The notes under the pieces were generated by a model, which was not told the DNA's origin, ran no database searches, and saw nothing but the letters and a program-made list of their open reading frames with translations. DNA of 64,000 bases, taken from assembly GCA_949130485.1 (NCBI GenBank), contig OX422184.1:25042917-25106916 (forward strand). Direction: 5' to 3'. A program made the position numbers and the translations under genes. This DNA comes from Agelas oroides. Taxonomy: Eukaryota > Porifera > Demospongiae > Agelasida > Agelasidae. Of the stretch, positions 54,463 to 64,000 are shown piece by piece (the first letter of the stretch is position 1; each line of letters starts with the position of its first letter).

Positions 54463-56834
54463 TTGTGGTTGGTGTAGCAGTGGTTGGATTGGTTGGTGCA
54501 GCAATTGGGTTATCGGGGTTAAACTCCAGCCAGTTATAGAATTCTTGAAGGTTTGGTTCAAAATTGCCACATTGATGCATTTCTTGTGGTGACGGGATCT
54601 GGTGTAGTTGTGCCTCATTAAGGATCACTGCCATGCCTTCAGTTAAATGGTTCTCAACATGACAATGCAAGAACCAGATGCCAGGATTGTCTGTTACAAT
54701 GTCAACGATTGCATAGCCACCAGCTGGAACAATAATTGTATCTTTACGAGGTGTGAGTGGGTCAATTTTGCCAGATGCTGTGGGTGTGGGGGTGTTGCCA
54801 TCAGTTGTAGCTGAGGGGTATGTGTAGTTCTTCCCATCAGCCCACATTGGTGCAGGACAGGTATATTCTGCACTACCATTTCCAGGATTTGTAACATAGC
54901 CACATCTTCCAAACCCTGGTGGATAACTACTACATTCGATGTCATCTGAAAAGCAATCTACATAGCCAGTAGTTTGGTCAATTGGCGGTAAACCAATCTT
55001 GACCACAAAGAAGCTGTGTCCATGCATATGTACTGGGTGGCTGAATGTGCCACGTGGCCCAGCTACTGTGAACACAAACCGATAAGATTTTTGGTACATG
55101 AGATTCCTCATGTGAACACACCAGCAATCTGGATTGGATGTACTTTGTCTCACATTGTAACACAGGTTGGGATCATCAAAGTTTTTGCAGTATTTTTGGT
55201 CATCAACTGTCAATTTGGGTGGGACTGATGGAAAACGGAAACGGCGTCCACTTACAGAACTCATAGATCCCACACCTTCTGTCCCAAATTGGAAGAAAAT
55301 TTCCTCATCCGGAGTGGCTTTTGGAAGTATATTATCAGAGGAGGGAAGCAGAAGTTGAAGAGAGTCCACATAGGTACACGTTAGGTCATAGGCAGAGTGT
55401 ATATTCCATGGACAGTTCATCATTCTACATTGGTGTTTGGAGCTGACAGGCATGGAGTTATTCTTGATGTCTTCATATTCTGCTGAAGTTGGTAGTTGGC
55501 ACGATAACTTATTGTAGTGGAGAATCGACTCAGCTGCATGATCTACACGCAGTGGGTAGGGAGGGCCAGTGAGAGGATGAACATCTTCCTGTAAATCAAT
55601 CTCTAGTGTCTCAGCTCGAATCCAATAGTCACAGTTAGCTTGGGAGGTGCTCTTGGTAATCAGTAGAAAATCATACCTTTCTCCCGATTGAAGGGCAATG
55701 TAGTCCACTTGCACCGGTTTCACCCAGTGTCCATCTGTCCCTACAACCCAGAGTTCATGTCCGTCTATGGAGAACCTGAATGCATAGTTATTGATTGCTC
55801 CAATAAGGCGAAAACGGTACACTTTGCCAGGGTCGACAGTAAATATATGAAGACGTGATTTCAAATAGGGATAAGAATTGTCAGGATGTTTGCCCTTTCC
55901 ATTGATCAGTGCAGACCAGAATGGATAATTCCCAGCTTCCTTTCCATCTGGACCATGGCTAAATCCTTCTGGTTCATCATTAGGGCCTGGGGGGTTGGAT
56001 CCTGTGTGTGAATAAAACCAGGTGCTACTTTCAAGCAATGAGTATGCAACTATCCCAATTTCACGAAACCAATCAGAAATGATAACTGTGTGTTTATCTG
56101 GCAAGTCTTGGTAATTTCTCAGGTCTTGCCGCAATGCATTGAAAATTTCATTCCTCTTTTCTTGCCTCTCTCTAACAATCAGTGCACCAAAAAAGCCATC
56201 TGATGGTTGGACTCCAGTGTGAGAGTGATACCAGTGGGTACCAGATGGTCTCGCCTTGAATATGTAGCGGAAACAAGTCTGTGGATCAATTGGAAACTGT
56301 GTGATGTGTTGGACTCCATCCATAAAGTAGGTATTATATTGATACATTCCATGCCAGTGCATGGATGGAGACAGTTTCCATTTTGAGTTCATTGGCCACA
56401 TTCACCATGACAGTCTGGTTCTCCCACACGATTAGAGTGGGACCTGGAACCTGCCCATTCACTCCAATGAAGGGTCTGAAAGTCGACCCATCAAATATGT
56501 ATGCTGGGGTACACTCACTGAGATTATCCTCGGTGGCATTAAGACAAAATGGATGAGCAGGTCCTGTGTGACCATAAAGTTGTCCATCATCACCAAAGTA
56601 GTACACACGTGCCAATTCAGCTTGTTCGCTATTTTGTGGATCGATGTAGTATCGGGCAAAACTGTGACGCAGTTTTACCTGCAAACTGAAAACACATACA
56701 TCAGCATCGTTGGGACATTCACAAGATGTTGTGGTGGTGGTACATGTGACATTGTGCACATTGGATTCATCAACTGCAGCAGAAACACATGTGACTGGGA
56801 GGAGAAGGGTGAGGAGGAAAACGATACGAGCCAT
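54463..56834 (-). CDS. laccase-type multicopper oxidase (main exon), one 4-base frameshift
   Basis: A secreted oxidase that would couple one-electron substrate oxidation to O2 reduction. Start ATG at 56834 with signal peptide MARIVFLLTLLLPVTCVSA; the upstream in-frame GTG/ATG extension looks like an intron end. All copper motifs are present: HWHG near residue 158, HWYHSHTG near 200, HPVHMHGHSF near 596 and HCHVENHLTEGM near 720 (type-1 Cys plus axial Met). The order is the usual three-cupredoxin order. Four extra bases (56358-56361) shift the frame immediately before HWHG; removing them restores the common SIHWHG motif and makes the exon end in phase 1. A Pro/Thr linker (PTNPTTATPTTS) leads to donor GTAAGC after 54463 and two somatomedin B exons. 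Gene, or very young pseudogene. Confidence 0.85.
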
Positions 56835-56852
56835 GGCTTGTTGCGACACTCC

Positions 56853-58733
56853 TGTGGGTGGACAAAGTGTTAGTGCACACACTGACATGCTAGGGTTGAG
56901 TGAATGAGCACCTGGTAAAGTTTAGCTAGTCAAACAATCAGTACTTTAGGCACTGCTACACCATGTGAAGCTTTGGAAGGAAGGATGGTATCGCTATACT
57001 CATGCATAAGGATCAAATGAAAATTACAAAAAGTGGTGGGGTTGGGCTACTACTCACAACAGCAACTGGACATTAGTTTTCTGAAAGACCCATTGACATA
57101 CAATAATTCCTGCAGCTAAAGGACAGCATGTAGTGTAATGTGCTGTAGTATAATGTACTGTTATTTGTTAGTGATAATATTTAACCAATCAATAAATCAA
57201 TAAATCAATGATTTAAGTGACAAAATGAAAAAGCCCAGCCATTTTTTATGAGTCACTGTGACCATGAACATGTGAGTGAATGGTGTAACAAAAGGTGAGG
57301 TTAAGTGTGATGTATACATTCTATAAATAAAGTTAGTAATTGTACAAGTATTAATTTCAGAACTAAGAATTTGTCAATTATGTCGAGGAGCATAAAAATA
57401 GGGTCTCTTTCGATGATAATAAAGGACAACCCATTTCACAAGTTTTGACATGGTTAGCTAGTCCAGTCATTGTAAAGTTGCATTAAAATTGTCTCTCCAT
57501 GTGTTCATGATACATTGATACCTAGGCCTGAGTGACTTCCTGAACATTGATACCTGGCTGGGGAATCATTCTCGTCCAGGAGGAGTCATTCATGTCTATA
57601 GGCAAGCATGTTTGGGGAGTCACACACGCCTAGGAATCAGTGACTGGGAGTCATTCATGCCTAGGCACCAGTGGCCGGGAGTCGCGCGCCTATGACACCA
57701 TGACACTTGCGGGCAAGTCATGCAATGGGGTCCCCACTTTACCGGGAAAATGGGGACCGGGGTCATCATTTTCACGGGGCCCCCATACCCCTACGTAGGA
57801 GCTTTTCAACCTCACGTCTCGCCACCCATTCGACAGACTTTGCGGATTTGGAAGCTTTGTGTCGCGCCTTGAAATAACAGTAGAGTTCCATGTTGCTCTT
57901 GACGTTCACAAATGTGAAGACTGGCTATCGTCTCGCATACCACTCATCGCGCAACTAGTTTGAAAAAGTTTCCTTTTCGCGATCTGAGACGAATCCGCGC
58001 AAACCGCGTAAATTATATGTAGCTACCGCGAAAATTTGTTAAAAACATGAATATGGTAATATATTCAGCATCCATGCTAATCTTAAGCTGCAACATGAAA
58101 AGGTAAGAATTAGTATGAAAAACAGTCCAATTTCATCATATATTAAAAAAAAAATGTCAAAAAACTAACCAATCAAGTTCCACTGCAGATAGTCAACAAT
58201 GGCTGGAGCACCTGCAAATGGTGGATCTCAAATGAGCTGCAAAAGAAGCAACTTCAAACTGCAGAAGTAACAACTGCAAACTGGAAGGCAGCTAGCAGTC
58301 TGTCGGAAGCAGAGGGGCTTTTATACAAGATTGCAGACAAGCTGAAGAGACAGTGGTTATGTATTAAATATTTTGCTGATTGCATAACACAATTGGAGAG
58401 GAAGCTTGCAGGACTATCTTACAACCAGTATCTTGCAGTTAGTAACCACTAAACAGGAAGGGGCGATTACCTACTTTTATTGTCGGTAATTTCCACAAAC
58501 ATCACTACCTGGTAGTGATGTTCACTATTTTTGCTAATTGCATAATAAAACCAGAGAGGAAGCTTCCCAGATCATCCTACTGTTTTTTTAACATCATGCA
58601 TGGACACTTTTTGAACTGCTTCCCTTTTTATGTTGTCTGACGTTCTGCTGTCTTAGTAAGAGCGAAATTTCAGAACTTGTGCACTCACTATAGATATACT
58701 GTTGTTGTATGTTCATGAAGATTTCTTGAACCA
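56853..58733. other. gene-free stretch
   Basis: No recognisable gene. Upstream DNA of the oxidase is included, with a possible leader acceptor (cccacag) just above 56852. Partial copies of the 58.7-kb tandem repeat appear near 58335-58440 and 58496-58570. A fragment near 57970-58040 (aatccgcg, aaccgcg) resembles the MITE at 12910-13113. Confidence 0.45.
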
Positions 58734-59194
58734 CATACCTCTTGTTTTGACCACTGAGTGGTTAGCTACCCTGGTTGCAGACAAGCTGAAGAGACAGTGG
58801 TTACACTGTGCAGGTTGTGGCAATTTTTGGTCACTGAAAATTGCCACAAACATCACTCTACCTGGTAGTGACGTTCACTATTTAGTTCAACAGAGTGTAT
58901 ATTTTGCTAATTGCATAATAAAACCAGAGAGGAAGCTTCCCAGATCATCTTACAACCACAACAAATTGGTTGTTTTGACCACTGAGTGGTTAGCTACCCT
59001 GGTTGCAGACAAGCTGAAGAGACAGTGGTTACACTGTGCAGGTTGTGGCAATTGTTGATTGCCACAAACATCACTACCTGGTAGTGACATTCACTATTTA
59101 GTTCAACAGAGTGTATATTTTGCTAATTGTATAATAAAACCGGAGAGGAAGCTTCCCAGATCATCTTACAACCACAACAAATTGGTTGCGTGTA
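58734..59194 (+). repeat. two tandem ~230-bp units
   Basis: Units at about 58734-58971 and 58972-59194 share gaccactgagtggttagcta, caagctgaagagacagtggt, attgccacaaacatcact and ccagagaggaagcttccc. The second lacks a 15-bp insert. The open frames 58702-59058 and 59059-59334 simply repeat the unit. The unit also contains parts of a dispersed repeat found at 35.9, 42.9 and 50.4 kb. Confidence 0.8.
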
Positions 59195-59339
59195 TAGAAA
59201 GCCTCACACAAAGCAGAAGCAGACACTCAGTGATAGACTGCATGCAACATCTTGAAGAGCAGTTGTTGAAGTTGAAAGGCCTTTGTTGTGAGATTACTAG
59301 GGCTAGAACATGCAATTACCATACTAATAGTTGATTAGC

Positions 59340-60312
59340 AATTACTCGTTTGCAATGAAGGTTGTTGACTACCGTGTTTGCTTGTCGTAGTCACTACTGA
59401 GTTTTACAAGTAAATTTTATCACCATGGGCTAGTGTGAGTTGAAGTTTAGCCACTGAGTGCATGTGGTACCATGGTATTCTTCAGACCATTATTACCCCG
59501 CGCACATGCGCAAGGGGTAAAGGATCGGTCTGTCATCATTGTCTGTCTGGCTGTTGGCACAAAAAACGCCAGTTCCCCAGATCCAGGCTGTTCTATTCAT
59601 GCTAAATACCTTCAAACTGTGCAAAACGTTAAAAAAGTGCTTTGTCTGTGCTTCTTTTTGCTAGATACGCTCTACAAATGCTTAAAACCCAGCGTTTTGA
59701 GTTGCCACCGTGGGCACACCTATCGACCACATTTCAGTGTTCCTAGGGTTCACTATACAGCATGCATTTGTGAGATATGACGGTTTGTTCCTAAGGAAGC
59801 ACATACTGGTAGTATACATAGCTGCGTAGCGTGTGGGGTATGTGCTCTACAGAGCTCTAGTTATAGTAGTAGATAAGTACATTCAGGCAGAGTGGAGTGG
59901 TCTACCCTTCCTGGATGCTCCAAATACGATGTTACCCTCACAGTTGTCAGTAGCCTTGTAAGTCAGCTTTCCTTTCTTTCTTGATGGATCTCAGTTTACT
60001 TAGGGAGCTCCACTAACACACTCCTCAGTATCATGGAGGTCAGAGGGTGAACAACTTGCCAGGCTGTGTGTCCACAGATAACACTGGTCAACAGTGATTG
60101 TTGTCCATATACCAAGACTGACTTTGCAAGCACAGCAGCTTTGACAGCAGCTATGACATTTACCCTGCAAAATGTGGTGGTACTACAATGCATGAAAAGT
60201 ACCCAGTATACCACTTGTGTGAGCTTTCAAACTGTTTAAATCAGCTGTTTTTGTGACGCTCAAGTATTTTTGATGATCAACTGACAAACTAACTTCTTCA
60301 ATCCTTCGTATG
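59340..60312. other. gene-free stretch
   Basis: Short open frames on both strands (for example 59472-59780) have no recognisable motif. Confidence 0.4.
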
Positions 60313-60649
60313 AAGGTGGCAGGGAACCCTGTGTTTTCAAGGTCAACAAACCTGGAATCCAAGCTGATAGAATTCTTTGTCTTTGTAAACTTTTAGCGCA
60401 CAGTCAGTTTTGGGAGTCTTCATCCGTTCACTGTCCGTAAAATTGGGGATTTTCCCCATTTCCTGTCGGCATTGACATCCAATAATCATGAATATATTAA
60501 TGAGCTACTAAAACCCTTTTAAATTTAGGCAAAGCAAGATTGCCCTAAAGCAAACCCTAACCCTGAAACTAGGAGTAACCCTGGTCCTGACTGTAACCCA
60601 TGTTTATGTTTTCGTTAACCTCCGCCAAAAGACTTCACCGCCACCTTAA
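60313..60649 (-). mobile_element. element X, internally deleted copy (337 bp)
   Basis: It begins aaggtggcagggaaccc and ends cgccacc followed by TTAA (60646-60649). It matches the two ends of the 36073 copy but skips about 750 bases between ccaataatcatgaatat and its continuation. The short form still has both termini. Confidence 0.85.
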
Positions 60650-60960
60650 CTATTCATACTGTGTTGTTTAGCAGGGCTTTGGTAACCGCTCTTGATGTTT
60701 GTCAATGGCAGCCTAATGACTACATGTATAGGTGATAGTAGCCTATCCTAACAATAGGAGAAAGAAATATTATAATGTGAGCTCATCGTTACTGCAATGT
60801 TTACATTGTGAGCTTATCATTACTACAGTGATACCTGCAATCCTATAGCAACAGACATTATGAAGTCTTTTATATTCTGAGTGTGTGCATGCATTCATCT
60901 ATGTACTGACATAAGACATGATATTTCGTTACATGACAAAAATTTCCATCATGTGTTTAA

Positions 60961-61580
60961 TGTGTGGACTAAAGTATGTTAATGTGTTGGACACTAGTGG
61001 ACTCAAGCATGTTAATGTGTGGGACACTAGCATGTTAATGTGTGGGACACTAGTGGACTCAAGCATGTTAATGTGTGGGTCACTAGTGAACTCAAGTATG
61101 TTAATGTGTGGGTCACTAGTGGACTCAAGTATGTTAATGTGCGGGACACTAGTGGACTCAAGTATGTTAATGTGCGGGACACTAGTGGACTCAAGTATGT
61201 TAATGTGTGGGTTACTAGTGGACTCAAGTATGTGTGGGACACTAGTGGACTCAAGTGTTTTAATGTGTGGGACATTAGTGGACTCAAGTATGTTAATGTG
61301 CGGGACACTAGTGGACTCAAGTATGTTAATGTGTGGGTTACTAGTGGACTCAAGTATGTGTGGGACACTAGTGGACTCAAGTGTTTTAATGTGTGGGACA
61401 TTAGTGGACTCAAGTATGTTAATGTGTGGGTCACTAGTGGACTCAATGTATGTTAATGTGTGGGTCACTAGTGGACTCAAGTATGTAAGTATGTTAATAT
61501 GTTGCTGGACTAGTATTCTAGTATTTTTATGGGTCCACTGACTAAATTGGTGGACTGAAGTATGTTAATGTGTCACTAGT
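60961..61580. repeat. ~32-bp minisatellite (TATGTTAATGTGTGGGACACTAGTGGACTCAAG family)
   Basis: About 17-18 units of atgttaatgtgtgggacac plus tagtggactcaagt are present, with higher-order repeats of a short and a long variant near 61200-61400. Each unit contains the palindrome ACTAGT. Because the unit lacks stops in several frames, long open frames appear on both strands (60918-61541, 60929-61480); these are artefacts. Confidence 0.9.
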
Positions 61581-61732
61581 CAGGACCATCTCTACTTTTT
61601 GCCAGTGTTTATCTGTAATTAAGCTGTGGTGTTGGTGTGGAATTCATTCATATAAACAATAGTAATAATAATAGTAATATAGCTTGTTAAAATATGAGCG
61701 TTTGTCTCTACCTACAGCAGTGCATGTCTAAA

Positions 61733-62832
61733 TTACTGAAGTGTAGCGATTTCTACTGTGTTGACATGTTTTGGCAAATCAGTAGCTTTCCGGCCTCCCA
61801 CCACCATCAGTTTGTTGTCAGGGAGAACTGTCACTAGACAAAGTTGTCGTTTGGTGAACATCGTGCTGATGACATCCCAGGAGTTGGTCTCTGTGTTGTA
61901 CAAGTAGATCTTTCTAGTGCTCATAGCAAAAGGGGTCCCACCGACTGCAAGTAGTTCTCCACTTAGTGTGACACAGGTGGAATGAAACACTGGCAGATCA
62001 GCAATCTTCTGCCATTCTTCATGGTAATTTCGTGACTGGAGGAGGGCACTCATCGAGCAAGTGAAGGCTGTCTTTGTCTCGAGGCCACCTTGTCTATACC
62101 CACCCACTACATATACTCTGTCCCCACACACTGTGGCTGAAGCTTCAGAGAGAGCTTGAGGTAAGCTGCTGACCGTTGACCACTGCAGAGTGTCAGTGTC
62201 CATCACTTCCACTGTAGTCAGTTTAACCAAATACTCTGTTTTCCCTCCCGCTACCACCAGAGTCTTTCCACTGCAAGCAACAACAGGGAATTTACGTTTG
62301 GTTGGCATTGGTGGGAAGTGATCCAACCATACCTTCCTCCCCCTTTCCTCCCTGAGGCTGAATAGTCTGTGGGTACAGGCATAAGGGAGTTTGTTGTGCC
62401 TCCCACCAACAGCAGTCACAAGTCCATTGACAACTGTGAGAGTGAAATTTTGCGTAGGGCACTTAGGGGGGGTAAACCACTCCTCAGTTTTGGAATTGTA
62501 TGCCAGTACCTCTCCACTGTCATCTTTTGGTCTAAAGTATGCGATGCTACCACACACAGTGGATGAACCTCGGAACAATACATGTGGTGCTGCCTTACAC
62601 ACCCTCCAACTTAGTCGTATTTTCTGCTGCAAAGCTTCGTCACTTTCCTGTAACTCCCCTTGTGGATGACAATTTTCTTGTCTAAGTTGCTGTATCTCTT
62701 GTGGGTTGGCTGTGGTGTTCTGTGCTTGACTGCTGTCCTCTTGAGCTTGCTGCACACTCTGGGGGGCTTCTTTCAGTGTAGGTGGTTGATGGTGGAGATC
62801 CTGAGGTGAGGGCTTGTCTTCCCCACGACAGT
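61733..62832 (-). CDS. Kelch propeller exon of a CARD-Kelch gene
   Basis: The exon starts at 62832 after a strong acceptor (ttccctcctctgcattgccacag) and ends in TAA at 61733-61735. A Gln/Glu-rich linker (about 60 residues, perhaps coiled: QQAQEDSSQAQ, EIQQLRQENC) leads into about six Kelch repeats. Marks are VTAVGG, LVVAGG, VYVVGG, LLAVGG and LMVVGG, each followed by a Tyr/Thr-x-W segment (EEW, LQWSTVSSLP, NSWDVIS). Such propellers bind proteins and often act as substrate or cargo adaptors. No BTB or BACK domain is seen, so it is not a typical BTB-Kelch. The phase at 62832 (two bases completing a codon) fits the CARD exon donor. Confidence 0.87.
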
Positions 62833-63646
62833 CTGTGGCAATGCAGAGGAGGGAAATCCCCTGAATCAGGTTAATGTGTAACTGATATCTTGCTGTCTAG
62901 CTATAGTTGCTGTATATATCAGTTACGTGTAGGATAGTTCAAGCAAGTCGATGGGCTCAGGCATGTTAAAGCTAATCAGTGGAATCGGTGTGAGTCAAGC
63001 TAGTAAGCAGCAGCGTAAAAACTTGGTAGCTGATCACACCAAGTCAGAATCATAAAGCTATTATTAAAGTATGCAGCATGTGTCAGTATAAATAAGTAAC
63101 CATGTACTAAAGTCTCACATGAGCACAAGTATCACTTCTGGCTGGTCTGAATACATGCATAGAACCATTACATCTAACAACAGCAATCAAACGGGAGAAA
63201 TTCTAGTCAAGCTCTAGCAAATACATTCTTGTCAACAACAGGGGCATGCTCCCCTAGTAAATTTTTGCACTTTCCTGATGCTATTTCTAGGCCATTTGAA
63301 ATGCCGTCGGTCAATCGGGAGTAGCTCCGACCCCGTGACGACTTTGGTAGGTAGACGTGCGTACATATAGTACTAAATTATCCATGGTGCGTGCAGTACA
63401 GGTCTTCACCATGCAGTATAATGCTAAGTTCGCAAGCAGTGCACGAGGTCATAGATAATTTACCCTTCTATGGTCACGACAGAGCGTAGGAAACAGCTAT
63501 AGCTATACTACGATGCTCAATCTTGTGGACGCTGACGCCCGGGTGGGCCCGGGTTTGACTACGCTACTGAAGATCACGCATCTGCTATCTATAATACGAT
63601 GGTTTACTTACCCTAGCTAGTTATTGTGCAGTCTAGCATGACTCAC
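62833..63646 (-). other. intron of the CARD-Kelch gene
   Basis: It runs from donor GTGAGT (63646-63641) to acceptor CAG (62835-62833), 814 bases, phase 1. A short segment near 63535-63575 (gcccgggtgggcccgggt...actacgctact) echoes one at about 33590-33650. Confidence 0.7.
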
Positions 63647-63947
63647 CATCTGGTTTTGGCAGTATCTTTAGCAAGACTTGCAGATTGGGATACTTCTCTA
63701 AAACACCATAGAAGACATGATACTGCATGGACTCTATCTGGACATGAGTGATGACACATTGCAGTAGGTCATTGGCTCTTTCAAGTGGAGAAGTTGCATT
63801 GGTTTCCACAATTTTGCAGTAGTGCTCGTCACCTAGCACTTTCTCGCTTCTCAAGTCATTGGCAATAAAGGTGAGGTTTCCTTGGATTAGCCGAGCAATG
63901 ATATTGGCATTCTGTTTAATAGCTTTCACTAGAGGACAATCAGCCAT
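63647..63947 (-). CDS. CARD-like exon (first coding exon) of the CARD-Kelch gene
   Basis: ATG at 63945-63947, 301 bases, donor ATG|GTGAGT after 63647 in phase 1. The ~100 residues are predicted all-helical and follow the CARD pattern: a first helix with NANIIARLI, LTFIANDLRSEKVL (the 'L..L...gvl' segment), DEHYCKIVE, SPLERANDLLQCV and FYGVLEKYPNLQVLLKIL. CARDs mediate homotypic assembly in innate-immune and cell-death signalling, in the cytosol. Spliced to the Kelch exon the protein has 466 residues. A DED or other death-fold member is the main alternative. Confidence 0.75.
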
Positions 63948-64000
63948 TTTTCACCTGTACAGATTGGAGAGGTGCGATATATAATATAGCAGTGGCATTA

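Noticed and set aside
56835..56888. N-terminal extension of the oxidase from 56888
   Set aside because: It precedes a hydrophobic signal peptide that begins at 56834 and contains a likely acceptor; it would bury the signal sequence.
58702..59334. Two adjacent open frames with near-identical protein (118 and 91 codons)
   Set aside because: They are two copies of a ~230-bp tandem repeat that also shares blocks with dispersed repeats; no domain is recognised.
60918..61541. Long overlapping open frames on both strands (139-207 codons)
   Set aside because: All are periodic products of the 32-bp minisatellite; the same unit reads open in several frames.

Overview
The window is animal nuclear DNA. 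Genes are multi-exon or have a spliced 5' leader, splice sites are GT-AG (one candidate GC-AG), and the domain set is metazoan: CARD, Kelch, somatomedin B, and a cell-surface beta-helix/multi-membrane receptor family. Transposon relics, minisatellites and segmental duplications are abundant. The receptor family and the gene content suit a sponge (demosponge-like) or another early-branching marine invertebrate. This is inferred from gene style, not from a marker gene.

The main content is a cluster of one paralogous receptor family. It has two intact genes (7954-11424 minus; 29612-32971 plus) and two near-complete copies with one frameshift each (21902-25631 and 45162-49017, both plus). There are two clear pseudogenes (547-1709 and 19963-21353 plus) and loose fragments (11720-11791 minus, 34481-34674 plus). 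Each full protein has a signal peptide, an ectodomain with chlamydial-Pmp-like GGAI/FxxNxFINNSA repeats in variable number (about 4 to 9), a Cys-rich juxtamembrane module, a block of roughly 8-9 membrane segments and a conserved cytoplasmic tail. The coding part is a single exon that begins just after a splice acceptor.

From 52.6 to 56.8 kb (minus) lies a laccase-type multicopper oxidase joined, through phase-1 introns, to at least two somatomedin B exons. From 61.7 to 63.9 kb (minus) lies a two-exon gene predicted to encode a CARD followed by a six-repeat Kelch propeller. A decayed Kelch relative sits at 1711-2395. Receptors of unknown ligand beside a CARD adaptor suggest, but do not prove, a self/non-self or microbe-sensing neighbourhood.

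The rest is mostly repeats: (i) a chain of elements joined head to tail by single shared TTAA sites (36.07-42.92 kb), with a nested 661-bp TTAA element; (ii) a family of small foldback elements with TAGYCTCG termini and 9-bp target duplications, two of them nested; (iii) a foldback element at 16.45-17.19 kb whose empty site survives in a duplicated segment; (iv) several minisatellites; (v) inverted and direct segmental duplications around the receptor genes. Three unrelated frameshifts in the window are the same 4-base insertion (CATG/TGCA).
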